Below, one piece after another: positions 58,253-64,000 of a stretch of 64,000 bases of DNA. This DNA is from Algibacter_G agarivorans. GTDB taxonomy: Bacteria > Bacteroidota > Bacteroidia > Flavobacteriales > Flavobacteriaceae. Numbering within the stretch: position 1 is the first letter of the stretch; each line of letters starts with the position of its first letter. Both the position numbers and the translations under genes were made by a program. The notes below the pieces were generated by a model that saw only the letters and a list, made by a program, of their open reading frames with translations, was not told the DNA's origin and made no database searches. The stretch covers positions 124,001 through 188,000 of the forward strand of contig NZ_BAABJJ010000014.1 in NCBI RefSeq assembly GCF_039543245.1. Reading direction: 5' to 3'.

Positions 58253-58279
58253 AATGTTTTATTATGTTGCAGGCTTTTT

Positions 58280-60682
58280 TTAAGCCATAATATGAAGCTC
58301 TGTAAACTCTTTAGTAAGCACTAAAGTATTATCACCATTAAGTTTTAGGTCTTTAAATGGAATAATAACATTATCAATTTCAACTTTAGAAATTTTAAAT
58401 GGCAAACCATGTAAACTCACCTTAAAGGTTTTGTAAGTTGTTATGAATTTACCTGATTTATGCTGCTGAATGATTAATTCCTTTTTCTTACCGTTCAACT
58501 TAAAGGTTCTTAAGCTATATCTACCTTTTATATAGTCATAACCATCAGTAGCGTCTTCATATACTTCGGAAGTTTCTTTACCTTCTTTATAGTATACATC
58601 AAGTATTAGTTCATCAATAGTTTTTTCACCTACATATTGTTGAATTGGGTATTTAGGAATAATAGCACCTTCTTTAACAAAAATTGGCATGAAATCTAAA
58701 TCGGCATCAACCCATTGTTCTGTACCACCTTCAACAACCTCATCACTCCAGAAGTTATACCATTTACCAAGCGGGATGTACATACGTCTTCCTTTTTGGT
58801 TTGGTCCTGTTATTGGGCAAGCCAGTATTTTTTCACCAAAAATAAACTCATCATTTCTATAATGTGTTTGGGGATCAGCTTGATCGTATAATACTAAAGA
58901 TTTTAAAATTGGAATACCTTCTTCAGCATATCTCCAAAATGCTGTATATAAATAAGGCAGTAATTGATACCTTATTTCAATAAACTTTCTTACAACATCT
59001 GTAATAGTTGTTCCAAAAGCCCAAGGTTCTTGATCACCGTGATCTCCAGAAGAGTGTGTTCTACAGAATGGGTGGAAGATTCCTAACTGAATCCAACGAG
59101 CATACAATTCGCCGTTTGGCTGTTCGGCAAATCCACCAATATCAGATCCTATAAACGAGAATCCAGACATACACATACGTTGTGCTTGTAAGTTTGCTAT
59201 AGTTAAATGATCCCAAGTTGCAATATTATCTCCAGTCCAACTAGAGGTGTAACGTTGTGTTCCAGAATAAGCAGCTCTTGTAATTACAAAAGGTCTTTTT
59301 GGATACGAGAATTTTTTCAATCCTTGGTAAGTAGCACGAGCCATTTGCATACCGTAAACGTTATGTGCTTTTCTGTGGCTACAATGGTTTCCATCATAAT
59401 CGTGTCTTACGTCATTTGGAAATGTTTTTCCAGGAACGTCCATTACTGCTGGCTCGTTCATATCATTCCAAACACCTTTTACACCTATATCTTCAACTAG
59501 CTCTTGGAATAAATTAGCCCACCATTCTCTAACATCTGGGTTTGTAAAATCTGGGAAATAACATTCACCAGGCCATACTTTACCTTTCATATAGGGGCCA
59601 TCTGCACGTTTACAGAAATAATCTTTATCAAGACCTTCTTTAAACACAGAATAATCCATATCTATTTTAATTCCCGGGTCAATGATAACAATGGTTTTAA
59701 AACCATCATCTGCTAATTCCTTAACCATTCTTTTTGGGTTCGGGAAGTATTCTTCGCTCCATGTAAAACACCTAAAGCCTTCCATGTAATCAATATCTAA
59801 ATAGATAGCATCACAAGGAATTTGTAATTCTCTAAATTTAGAAGTGATTTCCTTTACGTTGGATTCTGGATAATAACTCCATTTACATTGGTGGTAACCT
59901 AATGTCCATAAAGCCGGCATTTCATGTGGTTTCCCAGTTAAATCGGTATAATTTACAACAACATCCGACATTTCAGGACCATAGATGAAATAGTAATTCA
60001 TTTCGCCTCCCTGTGCCCAAAAACTTGTTATGTTTCTGCGTTCATGGCAAAAGTCAAAGAATGAACGGAAGGTATTATCAAAAAATATTCCGTAAGATTT
60101 TTTGTTGTGTAAGGCTGTATAAAAAGGAATTGTTTTATAAATAGGATCAGTATCTCTACCATAGGCATAAGAATCTGTTACCCAATTTTCAAAACGTTTA
60201 CCTTTTAGGTTATTGTCAACTGGCTTATCTCCTAAACCATAATAACTTTCACCTGGTTGAGCGGTTTTAGACATTTTTACAACATTGCCACCATGCTCAT
60301 AACTTTCTTCCCAATGGAAACCAAGTTCGTCTTCACAAATCAAAGATTTATCTTTAGCATCATAAATAGAAGTTCTTAAATCTAATTTTGAAATGTTACA
60401 AATTAACTTAGAAGTAGTTATGATATAATAATCCTCATTTTCAGAAACTTCAAGAAGGTTATATCCTCTACTTGCGTATTTAGTAATGGCATAAGAAAAG
60501 TCATTTTCAAAAATACCAGTAGTTGTAAATCTAAAGCGAAGTATACTATCTCTTCGAACAGTAACTTGCAAAATAGCGCCATTTGCAGTAGTAAAAGAAA
60601 GTACGTTAAGGTTTTTTTCGTACGAAACTATTTTTGATGGAAACAGGTTTCCTTTATATTCTAATTCTGTATTTAATATCAT
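58280..60682 (-). CDS. GH31 alpha-glucosidase
   Basis: 800 residues without a signal peptide. An N-terminal beta domain precedes a GH31 barrel with nucleophile D407 in GVWNDMNEP and acid/base D485 in SWTGDN; distal beta domains follow. GH31 enzymes of this type release glucose from alpha-1,4-linked (or similar) oligomers. It forms an alpha-glucan unit with glgB upstream (343-bp gap with a terminator) and is probably cytoplasmic, acting on glycogen- or trehalose-derived malto-oligosaccharides. It is not part of the beta-glucan locus. Confidence 0.93.
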   Translation of the reverse strand: MILNTELEYKGNLFPSKIVSYEKNLNVLSFTTANGAILQVTVRRDSILRFRFTTTGIFENDFSYAITKYASRGYNLLEVSENEDYYIITTSKLICNISKLDLRTSIYDAKDKSLICEDELGFHWEESYEHGGNVVKMSKTAQPGESYYGLGDKPVDNNLKGKRFENWVTDSYAYGRDTDPIYKTIPFYTALHNKKSYGIFFDNTFRSFFDFCHERRNITSFWAQGGEMNYYFIYGPEMSDVVVNYTDLTGKPHEMPALWTLGYHQCKWSYYPESNVKEITSKFRELQIPCDAIYLDIDYMEGFRCFTWSEEYFPNPKRMVKELADDGFKTIVIIDPGIKIDMDYSVFKEGLDKDYFCKRADGPYMKGKVWPGECYFPDFTNPDVREWWANLFQELVEDIGVKGVWNDMNEPAVMDVPGKTFPNDVRHDYDGNHCSHRKAHNVYGMQMARATYQGLKKFSYPKRPFVITRAAYSGTQRYTSSWTGDNIATWDHLTIANLQAQRMCMSGFSFIGSDIGGFAEQPNGELYARWIQLGIFHPFCRTHSSGDHGDQEPWAFGTTITDVVRKFIEIRYQLLPYLYTAFWRYAEEGIPILKSLVLYDQADPQTHYRNDEFIFGEKILACPITGPNQKGRRMYIPLGKWYNFWSDEVVEGGTEQWVDADLDFMPIFVKEGAIIPKYPIQQYVGEKTIDELILDVYYKEGKETSEVYEDATDGYDYIKGRYSLRTFKLNGKKKELIIQQHKSGKFITTYKTFKVSLHGLPFKISKVEIDNVIIPFKDLKLNGDNTLVLTKEFTELHIMA

Positions 60683-60871
60683 AAATTAAGTATCAATAAT
60701 AATTGGCGAAAATACTAAAATTAAAACACCCCTCTCGTTTCTTTTTATTAAAAAAATGAGGAATATATTATATAAAATGCAAATAATAAGCCCTTTAATT
60801 ATATATTATTCAATCAACTACAAATCGTCAGGTTTTTGAGACTTTAAACGAATTTTAATTATGATAAATTT

Positions 60872-60906
60872 GAGTTAAACTCCTGAAATAAGTTGGGTTA
60901 AACTCC
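60872..60906 (-). promoter_or_regulatory. Paired palindromic sites upstream of the GH31 gene
   Basis: GAGTTAAACTC (60872-60882) is a perfect palindrome. GGGTTAAACTC follows at 60895-60905; both contain GTTAAACTCC with a 23-bp offset. They lie about 190-225 bp before the GH31 start. A dimeric repressor or activator site is possible. Confidence 0.35.
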
Positions 60907-60944
60907 CTAAAATGGGATAAGCTTTATATTTTGAATGCGATATT

Positions 60945-60997
60945 ACAAAAAAACTTCCCAACTATTGAATTGAATTTAAAATCAATAGTTGGGAAGT
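60945..60997 (-). terminator. Rho-independent terminator of the glgB operon
   Basis: A perfect 16-bp stem (60953-60968 with 60982-60997) is followed on the minus strand by a run of seven T. It lies 29 bp after the glgB stop. Confidence 0.85.
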
Positions 60998-61025
60998 GTA
61001 AATATTTATGTTTTAAGACTTATAT

Positions 61026-62933
61026 TTATTTAAATTCAAAAATGGTTACTGCTAAAGGTGGCAGCGTAATTTCTGCTGAATAGTCTTTACCGTTCCAAGG
61101 ATCTTTTTTAATAGTTGTTTCTTTTTTGTTTTCTATACCGCTTCCTCCAAACTCTTTGGCATCACTGTTAAAAATTTCAATGAGTTTTCCTTTAGCTGTT
61201 ACACCTATTTTGTAATTTTTTCTAACGGTTGGGGTTAAATTACAAACTACAACAACATTGCCTTTTTCTTTGTATCCTTTTCTTATGTATGAAATCACAC
61301 AGTTTTCATGGTCATCATAACTAATCCATTCAAAGCCTTCACCACTAAATCCTTTTTCATAAAGTGCAGGTGTATTTTTATATAAGGCATTAAGAGACTT
61401 ATAGTAATTTAGCATGTCTTTATGCGGTTTAAATTCCAATAAGTTCCAATCTAAACTCTCTTGGAAATTCCATTCGTTGTATTGCCCAAATTCACTTCCC
61501 ATAAACAAGAGTTTTGTGCCAGGGTGTGTAAACATATAGCCGTATAATAAACGAAGGTTAGCAAAACGCTGCCACTCATCACCTGGCATTCTTCCTAGAA
61601 TTGAATTTTTACCATAAACAACTTCATCATGTGAAAGGGGTAACATAAAGTTTTCGGTAAACGCATATGCTAAACTAAAGGTAATATCGTTTTGGTGGTG
61701 TTTTCTATAAATTGGATCTTTGCCAAAGTACTCTAGGGTATCGTGCATCCAACCCATCATCCATTTCATTCCAAAGCCTAAACCACCAACAAATGTAGGT
61801 TTAGAAACCATAGGGAATGCTGTAGATTCTTCAGCAATGGTTTGTACATCTGGAAAAGACGCATAAATTTCTTCATTTAATTCTTTTAAGAAGCTTATAA
61901 CCGCTAGGTTTTCTCTACCTCCATAAATATTTGGTTCCCATTCGCCATCTTCTCTTGAATAATCCAAAAATAGCATAGAGGCAACGGCATCTACACGTAA
62001 ACCATCAGCATGGTACTGATCCATCCAAAATGCGGCATTACTTATTAAAAATGAACGGACTTCATTACGTTCATAATTGAAAATCAAACTTTTCCAATCT
62101 TGGTGATAGCCTTTGCGTTTATCTGGGTGTTCATATAAGTGTGAACCATCAAAGAACCCTAGTCCGTGTGCATCTTCTGGAAAATGCGAAGGTACCCAGT
62201 CTAAAATAATTCCAACGCCAGCTTGGTGCAATTTATCAACTAAATATTTGAATTCTTCTGGATAACCAAATCGTGATGTTGGTGCAAAATACCCCGTAAC
62301 TTGATAACCCCAAGATGGATCATAAGGAAATTCCATAATGGGCATCAACTCTACATGAGTGAAATTCATATCACTTACATATTTGACTAAGTCATCTGCT
62401 AACTCGAAGTAAGACATAAAACGATCTTCTTCAGCGTGTCTTTTCCAAGACCCCAAATGTACTTCGTAAACAGAATAAGGTGCATCTATAGCATTATGCT
62501 TTTTACGCGTTTTCATCCAGTCTTTATCCTTCCACTTATAATCGTCATCCCAAACTATCGATGCCGTATTAGGGTTGTGTTCGTAACGCCTGGCATAAGG
62601 ATCTGCTTTTTCGGTTTTTATATCGTTATTGTTGCTTTGTATTTTATATTTATACGCAGCACCTTTTTCAACAAGCGGAATAAAGCCTTCCCAAATACCA
62701 CTGGAATCCCAACGAACGTTTAATTGGTGCTCGCCTTCCATCCAATAATTAAAGTCGCCAACTACAGATACTTGTTTTGCTGTTGGTGCCCAAACCGCAA
62801 AATATACACCATCGATACCATCTACGGTTACTAGGTGCGAGCCCATTTTTTCATAAAGTCTGTAATGCTTTCCAGACTTAAAAAGGTTGATATCGAATTC
62901 TGTAAATAAACTATAAGGTTTTACTTGTGCCAT
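61026..62933 (-). CDS. 1,4-alpha-glucan branching enzyme
   Basis: 635 residues of the GlgB family: an N-terminal CBM48 (about 20-130), then a GH13 barrel with nucleophile D315 (GLRVDAV), acid/base E368 (TIAEEST), transition-state D436 (LSHDEVV) and SHFPEDAHGL near 249. It forms alpha-1,6 branches in glycogen. It starts 3 bp after the stop of the maltokinase-like gene, consistent with a TreS/maltokinase-GlgB route to glycogen. The length is on the short side of the family, lacking an extra N-terminal domain. Confidence 0.96.
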   Translation of the reverse strand: MAQVKPYSLFTEFDINLFKSGKHYRLYEKMGSHLVTVDGIDGVYFAVWAPTAKQVSVVGDFNYWMEGEHQLNVRWDSSGIWEGFIPLVEKGAAYKYKIQSNNNDIKTEKADPYARRYEHNPNTASIVWDDDYKWKDKDWMKTRKKHNAIDAPYSVYEVHLGSWKRHAEEDRFMSYFELADDLVKYVSDMNFTHVELMPIMEFPYDPSWGYQVTGYFAPTSRFGYPEEFKYLVDKLHQAGVGIILDWVPSHFPEDAHGLGFFDGSHLYEHPDKRKGYHQDWKSLIFNYERNEVRSFLISNAAFWMDQYHADGLRVDAVASMLFLDYSREDGEWEPNIYGGRENLAVISFLKELNEEIYASFPDVQTIAEESTAFPMVSKPTFVGGLGFGMKWMMGWMHDTLEYFGKDPIYRKHHQNDITFSLAYAFTENFMLPLSHDEVVYGKNSILGRMPGDEWQRFANLRLLYGYMFTHPGTKLLFMGSEFGQYNEWNFQESLDWNLLEFKPHKDMLNYYKSLNALYKNTPALYEKGFSGEGFEWISYDDHENCVISYIRKGYKEKGNVVVVCNLTPTVRKNYKIGVTAKGKLIEIFNSDAKEFGGSGIENKKETTIKKDPWNGKDYSAEITLPPLAVTIFEFK

Positions 62934-62936
62934 AAA

Positions 62937-64000
62937 TTAATGATTTATAATATTAGATATTCCTTTTAAGGGAATGACTGCCCATTCTGGACGAGAATTG
63001 AGTTCGTAACCCAATTCATATACTGCTTTTTCAAGCAGGCAATATTTAAGTATGAAAATGCGCTCTTGGTTATATCCTAAATTTAAATTTGCGTTTTGTG
63101 TTTCGGTAACATAGGTTCCTAAAAACAAACCGGTGATGTACCTATATAAAATCTCTGAAGCTTTAAATAAGTCGTCTTCCGTTGCTATATAATGTTTTTT
63201 GCTATTGTTGAAAACCGTGGCATAAATAGCATAGTGAAATGACCTAAATAAACCAGCCACATCTTTTAAAGGGGGTTGCTTTACTTTTCTATCTCTAATG
63301 GTGCTTTCTGGTTCGCCTTCAAAATCTATAATGTAGAAATCGTTGTCTTGTACTAAAATTTGACCTAAATGATAGTCGCCATGAATGCGGATACGTTCGC
63401 CTTTTAATTTGGTCCAATCAAAATCTACAAAACGTTTTCTTATACTGTTTTTCTTATCAAGAAATTCTTTCGCTAAGGTTAAAGCCAAGCCTTCTAGTTT
63501 ATCTAAACTGTTTTCAATAATATTTAGTCTGTTTTGAAACTGATACAACATTTTGTTTTTTAACCAAACCGTATAATCGCCATTGTAATGTGCTGGTGTA
63601 AAAGCAGTTTCTTCAAATTCTGAACCTAAAGCAATATGCATTTCTGCAGTACGTTTAGCCAATGTTTTAACTTGATTAAATAAGTTTAAGCCTACCCAAT
63701 CTATAATTTGAGGAGGAATATCTTCTATAGTTAAACGTTGATATAACTCGGTATTTGGAAGCGCATCAATGCTGATGTTTTTATATTCTAAATTTGAAAA
63801 TACTTTATGTAATTCTTTTAGCATATAATCCCAAGCATCACCTTCATTAGGAATCATTTCCTGCATTAAACCAATGGTAATATTGTTGTTTTCAGAGTCC
63901 ACTAAATTGATGCTCCCTAAATAGGCAGGGGTGTTTTTAAATTCCTTTTTCTCTGATAAAAAACGACTCATTTCATAGTCAGGATTCTTATTGGCAAAAA
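62937..64000 (-). CDS. Maltokinase-type protein (Pep2/TreS C-terminal domain), cut at window end
   Basis: The frame stays open to the window edge at 64000 with more residues before Met at 63971 (NKNPDYE), so the gene or domain continues outside. About 354 residues are present. RIHGDYHLGQIL with the catalytic-loop Asp and YIIDFEGEPE match maltokinase (Pep2/Mak1), which makes maltose-1-phosphate from maltose and ATP. In Bacteroidota this domain is often the C-terminal half of a TreS-maltokinase fusion. The stop is 3 bp before glgB. It suggests a trehalose-to-glycogen conversion module. Confidence 0.85.
   Translation of the reverse strand, partial: FANKNPDYEMSRFLSEKKEFKNTPAYLGSINLVDSENNNITIGLMQEMIPNEGDAWDYMLKELHKVFSNLEYKNISIDALPNTELYQRLTIEDIPPQIIDWVGLNLFNQVKTLAKRTAEMHIALGSEFEETAFTPAHYNGDYTVWLKNKMLYQFQNRLNIIENSLDKLEGLALTLAKEFLDKKNSIRKRFVDFDWTKLKGERIRIHGDYHLGQILVQDNDFYIIDFEGEPESTIRDRKVKQPPLKDVAGLFRSFHYAIYATVFNNSKKHYIATEDDLFKASEILYRYITGLFLGTYVTETQNANLNLGYNQERIFILKYCLLEKAVYELGYELNSRPEWAVIPLKGISNIINH

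Larger units (their letters stand above)
60683..61025. other. 343-bp intergenic region upstream of GH31
   Basis: No gene is seen. It contains the glgB terminator (60945-60997), a candidate operator with two GTTAAACTCC repeats (60872-60906), and a TATTTTCG -7-like box on the minus strand at 60707-60714, about 25 bp before the GH31 start. Confidence 0.55.

Overview
The window looks like a chromosome segment of a marine member of the Flavobacteriaceae (Bacteroidota). The evidence is AT-rich DNA, a SusC/SusD pair, many lipoproteins with short signal peptides, a type IX (type B) sorting domain, TAnnTTTG-type -7 boxes, and housekeeping genes of flavobacterial type (rnr, rpiB, rnpA-S41 peptidase). 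No rRNA, tRNA, CRISPR array, insertion sequence or phage gene was recognised.

Region 1 (about 1-32900) is a polysaccharide utilization locus, all on the minus strand, whose enzymes point to laminarin-type beta-1,3/1,6-glucan. Read in the direction of transcription it holds: a membrane-spanning one-component sensor/LuxR regulator (30064-32868); susC and susD; two surface glycan-binding lipoproteins; a PKD-GH16 endoglucanase; a 1057-residue secreted protein with a GH-A TIM barrel and a probable outer-membrane beta-barrel; a carbohydrate-binding lipoprotein; a second GH16; a multi-domain PKD/Ig/CBM lipoprotein; a probable GH149 beta-1,3-glucan phosphorylase; a GH17 lipoprotein; a GH30 lipoprotein; a GPH-type sugar:cation symporter; a cytoplasmic GH17; and a large FG-GAP/ASPIC lipoprotein. 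The likely flow is surface capture and endo-cleavage (binding proteins, GH16), import by SusCD, trimming and debranching in the periplasm (GH17, GH30), uptake by the symporter, and cytoplasmic phosphorolysis or hydrolysis (GH149, GH17).

The most striking unnamed signal is a two-part promoter signature. It occurs three times, always upstream of minus-strand units: before susC, before the 1057-residue enzyme, and at the left edge before a gene outside the window. One part is a tripartite direct repeat of TGTTGTGGT with identical +11 and +21 bp offsets. The other is a conserved 20-bp element 105-151 bp closer to the genes. Together they look like the operator and core promoter of a PUL regulon.

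Region 2 (about 33000-46800) is mostly housekeeping: a DUF2807 protein, RNase R, a 744-bp AT-rich intergenic region with a perfect DnaA box, RpiB, a cation-diffusion-facilitator transporter, an ElaA-like acetyltransferase, a T9SS leucine-rich-repeat protein, an OmpA protein, an S41 protease with RnpA, and a tight pair encoding a GCS2-CBS ligase and an AstE/AspA-type metallohydrolase.

Region 3 (about 46800-58200) starts with an AT-rich two-gene cassette (GIY-YIG-like and DUF6884-like proteins). It continues with M1 and S8 proteases, a metallo-beta-lactamase-fold hydrolase, a DUF202 protein, a SulP transporter with an unusual tail overlapping a universal stress protein, and a divergent CPA1 antiporter.

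Region 4 (58280-64000) is an alpha-glucan operon on the minus strand: a maltokinase-type gene cut by the window end, glgB, and a GH31 alpha-glucosidase.
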